DNA of 54,998 nucleotides from an uncultured Alphaproteobacteria bacterium (lineage in GTDB: Bacteria; Pseudomonadota; Alphaproteobacteria; Rs-D84), in contig CALDAH010000014.1 in NCBI GenBank assembly GCA_937903135.1, forward strand, positions 1 through 54,998. The letters are read 5' to 3'. Each line of letters starts with the position of its first letter. The first letter of the stretch is position 1. The position numbers were made by a program, and so were the translations under genes. This document shows, in pieces, positions 7,992 to 15,765 of the stretch. The notes under the pieces are model-generated. The model saw only the letters and a list, made by a program, of their open reading frames with translations. It was not told the DNA's origin and did not search any database.

Positions 7992-8643
7992 AGTTATTTC
8001 ATTTGATAAAATACCCAGTACCCAGACATATGCACATGATCTGATTTCTGATAATCGTGCATCTGATCATACAATAATCGTTGCCGAGGCACAGTCAGCC
8101 GGCCGCGGACGATATCGGCGGCGCTGGGTGTCGCATCATGGAAACCTCTATGTTAGTTTTATTCTACAATCACCCGAACGCGATCCACGATTAGCATATG
8201 CCGTCGCCGTTGCAATCGCAGAAACATTGATTTCTTTTGGTATTATGCCCGTTATTAAATGGCCAAATGATATTTTAATTGACGGGAAAAAAGTATCCGG
8301 GACGTTAATTGAATATTCAGGACAGTTTGTCGTTATCGGAATCGGAATAAATATAAAAACAAATCCAACGGTTGAAAAATACGAAACGACAAAACTTGAT
8401 AACTATGCCAGTGTTTCAAAAAATGATTTACTAAATCGTTTAATGAAAAATATGGATAAATGGATTAACACAGATTTCCCAATTGTTCGCAGCCGATGGA
8501 TGGATTTAGCGGCCGGACTGCAGCATCGGGTGAAATACCAAGGAATGGATGCAGAACTGGTCGGAATTAATGAAAACGGCGCACTGATATTACGGCGCGA
8601 GTCAAATTATTTATTAGTATATGGCGACGAGATAACAATGTAG
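7978..8643 (+). CDS. birA: biotin--[acetyl-CoA-carboxylase] ligase
   Basis: A 221-residue group I biotin protein ligase with no N-terminal repressor domain. It activates biotin with ATP and attaches it to the carboxyl carrier protein. The diagnostic motifs are GRGRYRRRW (biotinyl-AMP binding loop) near residue 42 and KWPNDILIDGKKVSGTLIE near residue 88. The start is assigned to TTG at 7978, inside the end of the winged-helix gene, with GGGGTG eight bases upstream. It places the protein at IPSTQTYAHDL, the usual N-terminus. No ATG is available at a fitting distance. A short C-terminal domain (HRVKYQGMDAELVGI) is present. Confidence 0.92.
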   Translation: MAGYKVISFDKIPSTQTYAHDLISDNRASDHTIIVAEAQSAGRGRYRRRWVSHHGNLYVSFILQSPERDPRLAYAVAVAIAETLISFGIMPVIKWPNDILIDGKKVSGTLIEYSGQFVVIGIGINIKTNPTVEKYETTKLDNYASVSKNDLLNRLMKNMDKWINTDFPIVRSRWMDLAAGLQHRVKYQGMDAELVGINENGALILRRESNYLLVYGDEITM

Positions 8644-8678
8644 AAGCCTTGGATTTCTGCGGGGTGCGAAATAATAAC

Positions 8679-8707
8679 TTGACTTCGCAATGAATTTATG
8701 ATATTAT
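8679..8707 (+). promoter_or_regulatory. putative promoter of the virion-like cluster
   Basis: TTGACT (8679-8684) and TATTAT (8702-8707) are spaced by 17 bases, directly upstream of the leader hairpins and the lysin gene. This is the only near-consensus promoter I see that faces the cluster. Confidence 0.6.
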
Positions 8708-8732
8708 ATAAAACATAAACAGCACAAATTTT

Positions 8733-8800
8733 ATCCGCACATAAGTTGCGGATTTTTTTTGTTTATATTTTACCCGCCCATATCGTGCGGGTTTTGTTTT
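8733..8800 (+). promoter_or_regulatory. tandem terminator-like hairpins in the cluster leader
   Basis: Hairpin 1 is ATCCGCA/TGCGGAT (8733-8753) followed by a run of T to 8760. Hairpin 2 is CCCGC/GCGGG (about 8772-8792) followed by TTTTGTTTTTT. Both lie between the promoter and the first gene, so RNA polymerase must pass two terminator-like structures. This suggests attenuation or antitermination; it could also be leftover phage terminators. Confidence 0.55.
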
Positions 8801-8818
8801 TTAACAAAAGGCAACGTT

Positions 8819-9235
8819 ATGCAGGCGCAACTGAAATTAATCAAGAACCCGAATGAATCAAATATACTGCTATATAAAATCGCACGTGTGGTATACGCCG
8901 AAACATGCGCCGCGTCACTGCGCGTGGTTGAAGCATTGACCGCAATGATTGAAAACTATGCCCGTATATCAGGACGCGATTTTTTAGATATTATATCCGA
9001 TGAAAATATTTTTGAATCTATTAACCGCACATCAGCGCGACATGAATATTTAACAATAGATGCGCAAAATCGCGGATTTAAGATGTGTCTGCGCGTGGTC
9101 GAACGAATGCTGCATGGAAATCTTGAGGATATGTGCTGTGGGGCAACAAAATTTCATCGCGCAGATTTAATGCCGAATTGGGCAATATCGCGCGGATATA
9201 TCGCAGACATTGATGGATTACTGTTTTATTTATAA
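8819..9235 (+). CDS. SleB/CwlJ-type cell-wall hydrolase (phage lysin-like)
   Basis: A 138-residue protein of the hydrolase_2 (SleB) fold. Its N-terminal helix IARVVYAETCAASLRVVEAL carries the catalytic-glutamate position (E28 in YAET). The C-terminal half has the family end CCGATKFHRADLMPNWAISRGYIADIDGLLFY, which matches the usual G-A-T-x-F-H ... P-x-W ... I-G-x-H-x-F-Y pattern. SleB-type lytic enzymes are frequent lysins of alphaproteobacterial podoviruses. There is no signal peptide, so release would need a holin or pinholin; the next gene is a candidate. The start at 8819 follows AAAAGGCAACGTT. An upstream ATG at 8759 lies inside a hairpin and is rejected. Confidence 0.75.
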   Translation: MQAQLKLIKNPNESNILLYKIARVVYAETCAASLRVVEALTAMIENYARISGRDFLDIISDENIFESINRTSARHEYLTIDAQNRGFKMCLRVVERMLHGNLEDMCCGATKFHRADLMPNWAISRGYIADIDGLLFYL

Positions 9236-9249
9236 ACCGGGGGACGGTA

Positions 9250-9447
9250 ATGGGAAAACTTTTAAATGGTGGCTGGTGCGCAGGTAAACGAAAATATGTA
9301 ATGGGGGGCGTCGGACTGTTATCAGCGTTCGCCGCATATTTAGTCGGTGATAGCAACATATTTGTTTTTTTAGAAGCCGTATGTGCATTCGCAGGAATAT
9401 ATTTTTTAAGTAAATCAAACCAAAACAAAGGAAAACAAAATGGATAA
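9250..9447 (+). CDS. small two-helix membrane protein, candidate holin
   Basis: A 65-residue protein with two hydrophobic segments (about residues 17-32, VMGGVGLLSAFAAYLV, and 36-53, IFVFLEAVCAFAGIYFLS), a charged C-terminal tail (SKSNQNKGKQNG) and a basic N-terminus. Size, two helices and the position next to the lysin fit a class II holin, but sequence alone cannot prove it. CCGGGGGAC precedes the ATG. It overlaps the scaffold gene by eight bases, so the two are translationally coupled. Confidence 0.55.
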   Translation: MGKLLNGGWCAGKRKYVMGGVGLLSAFAAYLVGDSNIFVFLEAVCAFAGIYFLSKSNQNKGKQNG

Positions 9448-10096
9448 AATTCCGGAAAAATTTTTAAACAAAGACGGAACACTTAATGCAGACGCATTAA
9501 TGAAATCATACTTAGAACTTGAAAAGAAAATCGGAACGATGATATCTGTTCCCGGCAACGATGCAGACGATGATACGCGTGCACGTTTTAATCGGGCAAT
9601 CGGTGTACCTGAAAATCCAACTGATTATCCGGTAAACGAATTATTTGATGACGAAGATATTCGTAAAAAATTTTTTGAAATCGGATTAACAAGCACACAG
9701 GTTGAAAAAATTTATTCAATCGCAGAAGAATATTTATCACCTGTTTTATCCGAATTATTCGCAATGCAAAGCGAGGCCAGTGCAACATCCGAGCTGCGAA
9801 ACTTTTTCGGAACAGATGAAAAAATGAACGAAGCATTACGCGCAATCAACACATTCGGTGAAAAGTTTTTACCCGCCGATGCATTTAACGCATTATGCGC
9901 CACACCCCAGGGAATCCAAGGCATATATAAGATGATGCAATCAATTGAACCGAATGTTGAAACGCAAAAATCTGTATCAGAAAATTTATCCGATGAACAG
10001 CTGCGACGTATGATGCGCGATCCAAAATATTGGCGTGATGCTGATCCTGAATACGTTCGTAAAATTGAAAACGGATTTAAAAAATTATATTCATAG
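9440..10096 (+). CDS. capsid assembly scaffolding protein (T7 gp9-like)
   Basis: A 218-residue acidic, helical protein. It begins with IPEKFLNKDGTLNADALMKSYLELEKK, the usual scaffold opening that announces a short helical repeat. The stretch GVPENPTDYPVNELFDDEDI and the C-terminal helix LRRMMRDPKYWRDADPEYVRKIENGFKKL follow. Scaffold proteins of podoviruses are helical and acidic, and their C-terminal helix binds the major capsid protein during procapsid assembly. The position before the capsid gene agrees. The length is shorter than T7 gp9 (about 300) but normal for alphaproteobacterial relatives. Assignment by pattern and synteny. Confidence 0.72.
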   Translation: MDKIPEKFLNKDGTLNADALMKSYLELEKKIGTMISVPGNDADDDTRARFNRAIGVPENPTDYPVNELFDDEDIRKKFFEIGLTSTQVEKIYSIAEEYLSPVLSELFAMQSEASATSELRNFFGTDEKMNEALRAINTFGEKFLPADAFNALCATPQGIQGIYKMMQSIEPNVETQKSVSENLSDEQLRRMMRDPKYWRDADPEYVRKIENGFKKLYS

Positions 10097-10202
10097 AAAA
10101 AAAATATACTTTCTCCTTTACTATCTTTTATGTTTCGGTTAAAATATAAATGTGAACAAAACAATTTGTTCTATCCAAAAAATATAAAGAAGGGAGAGGA
10201 GA

Positions 10203-10586
10203 ATGGCATTCACATTCTTAAAACCAGCCGCGAAAAAAGTAGCAGCAAAAAAACCTGCTGCGAAACCGGTTGCAAAAAAAGCGGTTGCCGCGAAAAAGCC
10301 GGCTGCGAAAAAAGTTGCTGCAAAACCTGTTGCGAAAAAAACAGTTGCTGCAAAGAAACCTGCTGTTAAAAAACCTGTTGCGAAAAAAGCAGTTGCTGCG
10401 AAAAAGCCGGTTGCTGCAAAAAAGCCAGTAGCAAAGAAAACAGTTGCCGCGAAAAAACCTGTTGCAAAAAAAACAGTCGCTGCAAAGAAACCAGTTGCAA
10501 AGAAAGTTATTGCAAAAAAACCGGCTGTTAAAAAGCCTGTTGCAAAAAAAGCACCGGCAAAAAAACCGGCCGCTAAGAAAAAATAA
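10203..10586 (+). CDS. lysine/alanine-rich histone H1-like repeat protein
   Basis: A 127-residue protein made almost wholly of Lys, Ala, Val and Pro, repeating units such as KKPVAKK, KKPAAKK and AVAAKKP, after a short MAFTFLKPAAKK start. This is the composition of bacterial H1-like tails (Hc1, AlgP-type), which bind and compact DNA without a fixed fold. AAGGGAGAGGAG is an excellent ribosome binding site. Unusually, it lies between scaffold and capsid genes, inside the virion cluster, and a terminator follows. It could be a host nucleoid protein trapped by rearrangement or a particle protein that condenses packaged DNA. The repeats make its length prone to slip. Confidence 0.8.
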   Translation: MAFTFLKPAAKKVAAKKPAAKPVAKKAVAAKKPAAKKVAAKPVAKKTVAAKKPAVKKPVAKKAVAAKKPVAAKKPVAKKTVAAKKPVAKKTVAAKKPVAKKVIAKKPAVKKPVAKKAPAKKPAAKKK

Positions 10587-10592
10587 TATTTC

Positions 10593-10646
10593 CCCCGCAT
10601 ATTGCGGGGTTTTTATTTTTTATGCCCATAAGGGCTATTTTTTTTA
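10593..10646 (+). terminator. two tandem intrinsic terminator hairpins
   Basis: CCCCGCA/TGCGGGG (10593-10609) is followed by TTTTTATTTTTT, then GCCC-ATAA-GGGC (10624-10635) is followed by a run of T. They separate the histone-like gene from the capsid gene. Confidence 0.75.
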
Positions 10647-10691
10647 TCGTAGTTTTAGTCTGATGATTTAACAGTCAGACTTAAATTACGA

Positions 10692-10800
10692 CCGGGTAAT
10701 CCAATTCCGGACCCGGACATGTTTTGTTAAATGGCGCAATATTGCATAACCTGATAGCAAAATTTTGTCGGCGCGATTTTTTCGCGTCTGTTTTTTTTAA
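10692..10800 (+). promoter_or_regulatory. capsid-gene leader with further hairpins
   Basis: CCGGGT/ACCCGG (about 10692-10716, 13-base loop) and a second hairpin with a CGCGA/TCGCG stem (about 10773-10787) followed by TCTGTTTTTTTT lie just upstream of the capsid ribosome binding site AAAAGGAA. The capsid transcript therefore begins behind, or reads through, terminator-like structures, a possible control of capsid dosage. Confidence 0.45.
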
Positions 10801-10820
10801 TTTAATCAAAAGGAATTTAT

Positions 10821-11660
10821 ATGTCTGTTTCAATAGATAATGTATTCGTAAAACAGTTCGAGGCAGATGTTCATTTAGCGTATCAGCAAATGGGCACAAA
10901 ACTACGTTCCACAATCCGCAGTAAAACAGGTGTTGTGGGTGCATCAACAACATTTCAAAAGGTAGGAAAAGGAACGGCCAGCACAAAATCCCGTCATGGA
11001 ATCGTACCGGTTATGAATTTAAACCACGAACCGGTGGAATGCATTTTACAGGATTACTATGCCGGCGACTGGGTTGATGCATTGGATGAATTAAAAACCA
11101 ATGTTGATGAACGTCGCGTCGTCGCCAGTGCCGGTGCATATGCATTGGGCCGCAAAACCGATGAATTAATCGTTGATGCAATGAAAAACGCAACAAATTC
11201 AGTCGGTGACTATTCCAAAGAATTATCGCGCGATATTATCTTATCCGCGGTTGAAAAGCTAAATGCAAACGATGTCCCAGATGACGGTCGCCGATTTGCG
11301 GTCGTAGGCGTACATCAGTGGAACGTTTTACTGACCATGGATGAATTTGTATCCGCAGATTATGTTGGCGATGCTAAACCATTAGTTGGCGGTTTTGAAA
11401 TCCGTAAATGGTTGGGGATTAACTGGGTTTTATATAACGCATTGCCATTGGCGTCAAATAGCCGTGATTGCTTTATCTATCACGCGTCAAGTATTGGTCA
11501 TGCATGCGGCCAAGAGGTTAAAACAGATATCTCGTGGCATGGGGAACGTGCGGCGCACTTCATTAGCAACAGCATGTCCCAAGGGGCGGTATTAATTGAT
11601 AACGACGGTATCGTTCGCGTTAAGTGCAGTGATATTACACCCGTTGCATCAACAAAATAG
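10821..11660 (+). CDS. major capsid protein (podovirus type)
   Basis: A 279-residue phage capsid protein. It opens with SVSIDNVFVKQFEADVHLAYQQMGTKLRSTIRSKTGVVG, the conserved N-arm of capsid proteins in alphaproteobacterial podovirus-like prophages. The body contains VPVMNLNHEPVECILQDYYAGDWVDALDELKTNVDERRVVA, the HK97-fold spine-helix region, and YALGRKTDELIVDAM. It ends in a beta domain with GAVLIDNDGIVRVKC. No cleavage domain is evident, as in T7-like phages, where scaffold and capsid are separate. It follows the scaffold gene at the expected position. The frame is fully open with normal codon use, so it is not decaying. Confidence 0.85.
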   Translation: MSVSIDNVFVKQFEADVHLAYQQMGTKLRSTIRSKTGVVGASTTFQKVGKGTASTKSRHGIVPVMNLNHEPVECILQDYYAGDWVDALDELKTNVDERRVVASAGAYALGRKTDELIVDAMKNATNSVGDYSKELSRDIILSAVEKLNANDVPDDGRRFAVVGVHQWNVLLTMDEFVSADYVGDAKPLVGGFEIRKWLGINWVLYNALPLASNSRDCFIYHASSIGHACGQEVKTDISWHGERAAHFISNSMSQGAVLIDNDGIVRVKCSDITPVASTK

Positions 11661-11693
11661 TAAACAATCATAGTTTAGATAAAGGAAAACATT

Positions 11694-11927
11694 ATGGCGT
11701 TTCAAAATAAAAATTTATCTGTAATTGCATATGCAAACGGATTTACATTGTGGCACTATGCCGCGGCATCGGATACAGTTGAAAATATTACCGCAGACGG
11801 ATATTTTAATAATGTTAAAACATTAATGAATACCGGCGATATTATTATGATTAATGCATCAGATAATACGACGATAAAGAAAGTTGTCGTAGCAGATACA
11901 AATATAACCACGGCAGCATTGGCATAA
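11694..11927 (+). CDS. small capsid-associated protein, unknown role
   Basis: A 77-residue protein that always-beta patterns suggest is a small barrel: FQNKNLSVIAYANGFTLWHY, GYFNNVKTLMNTGDIIMINAS, then NTTIKKVVVADTNITTAA. Short proteins of this pattern accompany capsid genes in alphaproteobacterial phages and prophages. They may be head decoration or stabilising proteins; I cannot name the role. GGAAAAC precedes the ATG. It lies 33 bases after the capsid gene, so it is co-transcribed with it, and a hairpin with stem GGGTCGG/CCGACCC follows. Confidence 0.65.
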   Translation: MAFQNKNLSVIAYANGFTLWHYAAASDTVENITADGYFNNVKTLMNTGDIIMINASDNTTIKKVVVADTNITTAALA

Positions 11928-11945
11928 AAAATATATTTATTAATC

Positions 11946-11980
11946 GGGTCGGTTTTTCCGACCCATATCTATTTTTATAC
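11946..11980 (+). terminator. hairpin between capsid and tail genes
   Basis: GGGTCGG-TTTTT-CCGACCC (11946-11964), then ATATCTATTTTTA. The T tract is interrupted, so it is a weak or partial terminator that would give lower tail than capsid expression. Confidence 0.55.
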
Positions 11981-11993
11981 ATAGGGGCAAAAA

Positions 11994-12512
11994 ATGCTTA
12001 CTAAAATTGATTTATGTTCAATGGCGTTATTAAAACTTGGTGAAAAACCCGTTCAGTCGCTAAACGATGATAGTGTTTCATCCCAGCTGGCCCGAACGTT
12101 ATTTGACCCGGTAATTGATGCGTTAATAGCCGCGCATCCATGGCGTTTTGCCACCAAGTCGTTTCAGTTAAATAAAAATTCAGACGGTGATTTTATAATC
12201 CCCGCAGAAATACTGCGAATATTAAAATGCAAAGGGCAGGTCATAGGAAATAAAATCGTCGCCCCGAGCAGTACAATATCTATCGTGGCAACCACACGCG
12301 TCCCGGTTGAAGCATTCCCAAGCTATTTCGCGGGATTGGCCGCAACTAAGCTGGCGATGGAGTTCTGTATACCGCTAATCGGGGATCAGACAGTATTTCG
12401 CATGCTGGTCGCGTTATATGAATCAGAGTTTCAGTCGGCTAAGTTCGTGGATAGTACAACGTCTATTAGTAATGACATAGATGATTTTTCATTAATTAAC
12501 GCGCGATTTTAA
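11994..12512 (+). CDS. tail tubular protein A-like adaptor (T7 gp11-like)
   Basis: A 172-residue protein with the T7 gp11 family pattern: an N-terminal IDLCSMALLKLGEKPVQSLNDDS, then LARTLFDPVIDALIAAHPWRFATKSFQL with the characteristic H-P-W-x-F-A, and a C-terminal helix RMLVALYESEFQSAKFVDS. In T7 this protein forms the twelve-fold ring that joins the portal to the nozzle. The gene lies directly before the gp12-like nozzle gene, as in T7. It has the same TACATAGGGG sequence around its ribosome binding site as the next gene. Length is near the family norm (about 190). Confidence 0.8.
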   Translation: MLTKIDLCSMALLKLGEKPVQSLNDDSVSSQLARTLFDPVIDALIAAHPWRFATKSFQLNKNSDGDFIIPAEILRILKCKGQVIGNKIVAPSSTISIVATTRVPVEAFPSYFAGLAATKLAMEFCIPLIGDQTVFRMLVALYESEFQSAKFVDSTTSISNDIDDFSLINARF

Positions 12513-12533
12513 TACATAGGGGGAAATCACATA

Positions 12534-14249
12534 ATGCCTGATTTTATTAAAACACAAAATTCATTTGCATACGGCGAAGTCGCACCCGAATTTTACGCAC
12601 GTGACGATATAAACGGTTTATCCCGACTGGAAAATATGGATGTTTTACCCGGCGGTGGAATTACCCGACGACGCGGGTTAAAAAAATTAGTTAACCTAAA
12701 TGGCGTTGCCCGATTAATTCCATTTTCCGTAAGCGAGGATGAAAACTACCTGCTGGCGGTATGTCATAAACGAATATTAGTTTATAAAGATAACGGTGAT
12801 TTAGCTCAGGATATTCTGGCGCCGTGGGAATATAAAGATTCGGTTAAGCTGCAATACGCACAGCGATTTGGAACTATGATTTTTGTTCATCCGGATTTTA
12901 AGCCGATGACACTATCGCGTGATCCGACTATATTCAGATTGGCTGAATTCTTTTTCGCGGCAAACGAAGATTTATCGTTAAATATGCCGTTTATGAAATT
13001 TGACGACGCCGAAGGCGTAAGAATAACTGTATCAACACATCCGCTGGGAAATAACTTTGCAACGTTTACAACCAACAAAGATTTCTGGACACCGGAAAAT
13101 GTAACCGGCCGATTATTAGTAATGGGACGGCAATGGAATATTCATACGTATGTTAGCCCAACAGAAATCGTCGTATATCTAAACGGGCCGTATAGCCTGC
13201 CATCGGGACCGGTTAGCGATTGGTCAGAATGCGCGTTCGGAAAGCGACGCGGTTGGCCGTGCAGTATATCATTTCACCAGGATAGATTGGTATTCGGCGG
13301 ATCCAGGTCATGGCCAAGTGGCGTTTGGATGTCCCAGGTCGGCCGACATACTAACTTTAATGTCGGGACCGGACTGGATGACGAGGCAATATTTCTGACG
13401 CTGTTGTCGCAAAAACGGCAACAGATCTGTACGGTTGTAAGTAGTGATAACCTGCAGATATTAACGTCCGAAGGGGAATGGGCAATATCCAGTAAACCGC
13501 TAACGCCGTCGGTGGTAAATATCAAACAACATACATCCGTCGGCAGCGTCGCCGGACGATACCTGCCGCCCCAGAAAATAGAAGGCGCAACGGTATTTAT
13601 ATCGGGCAGCAAAAAAGATATCCGCGAGCTTAGCCTGGATCAGTTGGGGGAAAACTATAACGCAACAGATTTATGTGCGTTCGCTAAACATTTAATGTCC
13701 GAACCCGTTGACGTTGCATATAACGAGGAAACAAATCAGCTGTTTATAGTAATGGAGAACGGCGATATGGCGGTGTTAAATCAGAAATCATCGCTTGGGA
13801 TATCTGCCTGGGGACGATATAAAACGGACGGAAAGTTTAAATCGGTCGCCGTCGTAAATGGAAAAACATTTGTCGTTGTTGAACGAGAAACAGGTTTCTT
13901 TATAGAAACATTTTCCGACGACGCGATAATTGACGCTGAAAAATATCAATTTTCATTTACGGCCGCCGCACTGCCACTGCATGCGTCGGGACATAACCCA
14001 TCACGGTTGCGATTGCGAAAAATCGGGGCACGTGTATTAAAAACAAAATCTTTGTTTATTAATAACATGCGGGTTGAGCTGCCGAATGATATTTATGATA
14101 TTAATTCCCCGGGCTTTTCAGGGGATGTGGCGATTAATCTGCTCGGGACAAAATATGATTGTATTGCGGCACCGTGGACGATTCACGGGGACGAAGCATT
14201 CCCGGTAACCGTATTGTCAATAACGATGTACGGCCGATATACAGTTTAA
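12534..14249 (+). CDS. tail tubular protein B-like nozzle protein (T7 gp12-like)
   Basis: A 571-residue tail nozzle protein. The N-terminus KTQNSFAYGEVAPEFYARDDINGLSRLENMDVLPGGGITRRRGLKKL is the classic start of this family: a short arm, then a proline-glycine-rich turn with tandem arginines. A beta-propeller-like body follows, including SISFHQDRLVFGGSRSWPSGVWMSQVGRHTNF, where the R-L-V-F-G-G-S block is strongly conserved in phage tail proteins. It is shorter than T7 gp12 (about 790) but similar to alphaproteobacterial relatives. The nozzle carries DNA across the envelope and anchors the fibres. No stop or frameshift interrupts it. Confidence 0.82.
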   Translation: MPDFIKTQNSFAYGEVAPEFYARDDINGLSRLENMDVLPGGGITRRRGLKKLVNLNGVARLIPFSVSEDENYLLAVCHKRILVYKDNGDLAQDILAPWEYKDSVKLQYAQRFGTMIFVHPDFKPMTLSRDPTIFRLAEFFFAANEDLSLNMPFMKFDDAEGVRITVSTHPLGNNFATFTTNKDFWTPENVTGRLLVMGRQWNIHTYVSPTEIVVYLNGPYSLPSGPVSDWSECAFGKRRGWPCSISFHQDRLVFGGSRSWPSGVWMSQVGRHTNFNVGTGLDDEAIFLTLLSQKRQQICTVVSSDNLQILTSEGEWAISSKPLTPSVVNIKQHTSVGSVAGRYLPPQKIEGATVFISGSKKDIRELSLDQLGENYNATDLCAFAKHLMSEPVDVAYNEETNQLFIVMENGDMAVLNQKSSLGISAWGRYKTDGKFKSVAVVNGKTFVVVERETGFFIETFSDDAIIDAEKYQFSFTAAALPLHASGHNPSRLRLRKIGARVLKTKSLFINNMRVELPNDIYDINSPGFSGDVAINLLGTKYDCIAAPWTIHGDEAFPVTVLSITMYGRYTV

Positions 14250-14270
14250 TTTCAAAAGGAGATAAATACA

Positions 14271-14615
14271 ATGGGACAAATTGTTAACGATGTAACACAA
14301 ATTTTGGATTATAAAAAAGAAAAGAAAGAGGCTAAATCTGCCCGCAAAGAAATTCTGGAACAGATGGCCGAAAACGAGAAACAGAAAATAAACCTGGTAA
14401 AAAAGAACATTGCTGCCCAGCGTGCAAAATACGGTGCGGCCGGTATGTCCAACAAAGGCATGACCGAAGGTGCGGTTTTAAATCGTCTAAAGGCGGAAAC
14501 CGAAGAGCCGTTTGAAAAACAACGCTTGGCAAGTATGGAAAAGCTAAAGAAAATAAAAGTTAATAAACCAAATTTATTAAAATCTATTGTTTCGCGATTT
14601 GATCAATTACTCTAA
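14271..14615 (+). CDS. coiled-coil protein in tail module, possible internal virion protein
   Basis: A 114-residue basic, helical protein: KKEKKEAKSARKEILEQMAENEKQKINLVKKNIAAQRAKYGAAGMSNKGM and then a second helix to the end. The segment AQRAKYGAAGMS is typical of small helical phage virion proteins near the tail genes. It occupies the slot where T7 carries internal virion protein genes (gp13-gp16), but the large core proteins (gp15, gp16) are missing here. AAAAGGAG is a strong ribosome binding site. It may be a reduced ejection protein; this is inference from position. Confidence 0.6.
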   Translation: MGQIVNDVTQILDYKKEKKEAKSARKEILEQMAENEKQKINLVKKNIAAQRAKYGAAGMSNKGMTEGAVLNRLKAETEEPFEKQRLASMEKLKKIKVNKPNLLKSIVSRFDQLL

Positions 14616-14627
14616 CAGGGGGATGTT

Positions 14628-15176
14628 ATGTATAGAATCTCATATACCGCGGACGGCGTAATTTCAGAATTTCTGTTCGCGTTCCCGTTTTTTCAACCGG
14701 CCGATATTCGCGTCGCAGTTAATAACAAAATAATCAAAGATGCATTATATTCCGTTACGCCGAACGAAGACTTTACCGGGGGAATTGTACACTTCGTCAC
14801 GACCCCTGAAAAAGGTGACGCTGTTGATATTTTTCGCCAGGTATCACTGTCGCGCGTTATTGACTATCAGCCAACAGCAAAGATAGATCCCGAGCATCTG
14901 AATTCGGATTTTAATTTTCTGCTGGCCGCGTTTCAGGATATTAATAAAGTAAACATAGACATCGCAGAATGGCAAAATACGCACGAGAAACTAGCAGATT
15001 TATTGGTTTATACAAATCAATTAATCCAAGATAAAATGTCAGGGGGCGCGGTTCTGGGGATTTATAATAACCTGGTATCGGTATTGGCGACGGCAATGCC
15101 TAATATGATAAATGATTATGGCAGCATTGACGAAGATGCGTCGTCGGGGAATGGCGATGACTACGGAATTTTATAA
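14628..15176 (+). CDS. short tail-fibre adaptor (T7 gp17 N-terminal domain)
   Basis: A 182-residue protein consisting of the T7 tail-fibre N-terminal domain: ISEFLFAFPFFQPADIRVAVNNKII, YSVTPNEDFTGGIVHFVTTPEKGDAVDIFRQVSLSRVIDYQ and KIDPEHLNSDFNFLLAAFQDI, the region that docks fibres on the nozzle. In T7 this domain is followed by a shaft and a receptor-binding tip (553 residues in total). Here only a short helix and an acidic tail follow, so there is no recognisable receptor-binding part. A separate tip protein would have to be encoded elsewhere. It overlaps the terminase ATPase gene by 20 bases. Confidence 0.8.
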   Translation: MYRISYTADGVISEFLFAFPFFQPADIRVAVNNKIIKDALYSVTPNEDFTGGIVHFVTTPEKGDAVDIFRQVSLSRVIDYQPTAKIDPEHLNSDFNFLLAAFQDINKVNIDIAEWQNTHEKLADLLVYTNQLIQDKMSGGAVLGIYNNLVSVLATAMPNMINDYGSIDEDASSGNGDDYGIL

Positions 15177-15765
15177 ATTCTTGGATGAATGGAATGCGAT
15201 CCTGGGGCTTAAAACGCCGCGACATCATCGCCAGATTATGGAGTTTTTAGTAGACGTATTTAATCAATCGCCGCGCCGTGGACTGCTAATGGCGTTTCGT
15301 CATTCGGGGAAATCAACTGTTGTTGGTATATTCGCCGCGTGCGTTTTATATATGCACCCCGAGATGCGAATACTAATTTTATCCGCACAGTCAACATTGG
15401 CCGGGCGAATGGTTGCACATATTCGTCATATTTTGGAAAACCATCCATGGTGTCGTGATTTAGTTCCGACCGCAAAGAAAGAATGGTCATCGGATCGTAT
15501 AACCGTAAACCGGCCGATCGGTATTCGTGAACCATCTGTGATATGCCAAGGGATATACGGAAATATCACCGGTATGCGGGCAGATCTGATTATATGTGAT
15601 GACGTAGAAGTCCCCAATACCAGTAACACCGTGCAAAAACGTGAAAACCTGCGCGAAAGGCTGCGCGAGCTGGACTTTATTTTATCACCCGGGGGAACAA
15701 TGATTTATATCGGTACGCCCCATACAATAGATACGATTTATCGCGTCACAGATGACGAAGAATAA
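15157..15765 (+). CDS. terminase large subunit, ATPase half (split gene)
   Basis: A 202-residue protein equal to the N-terminal ATPase domain of a T7-like terminase. Walker A is FRHSGKST (residues 47-54), Walker B LIICDDVE (about 144-151) and the coupling motif YIGTPHT (184-190). The frame ends in TIYRVTDDEE, exactly where intact terminases pass into the nuclease domain. The start at 15157 follows CGGGGA; upstream ATGs would lie inside the fibre gene without a better site. The nuclease half is 3.3 kb away at 19104. Both halves keep all key residues, so they may act as a two-subunit packaging motor. There is no recognisable small terminase nearby. Confidence 0.85.
   Translation: MTTEFYKFLDEWNAILGLKTPRHHRQIMEFLVDVFNQSPRRGLLMAFRHSGKSTVVGIFAACVLYMHPEMRILILSAQSTLAGRMVAHIRHILENHPWCRDLVPTAKKEWSSDRITVNRPIGIREPSVICQGIYGNITGMRADLIICDDVEVPNTSNTVQKRENLRERLRELDFILSPGGTMIYIGTPHTIDTIYRVTDDEE

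Noticed and set aside
10130..10369. Cys-rich frame and a long minus-strand Phe/Ala-rich frame over the histone-like gene
   Set aside because: They are shadows of the Lys/Ala repeats in other frames; the reading with a strong ribosome binding site is the basic protein.
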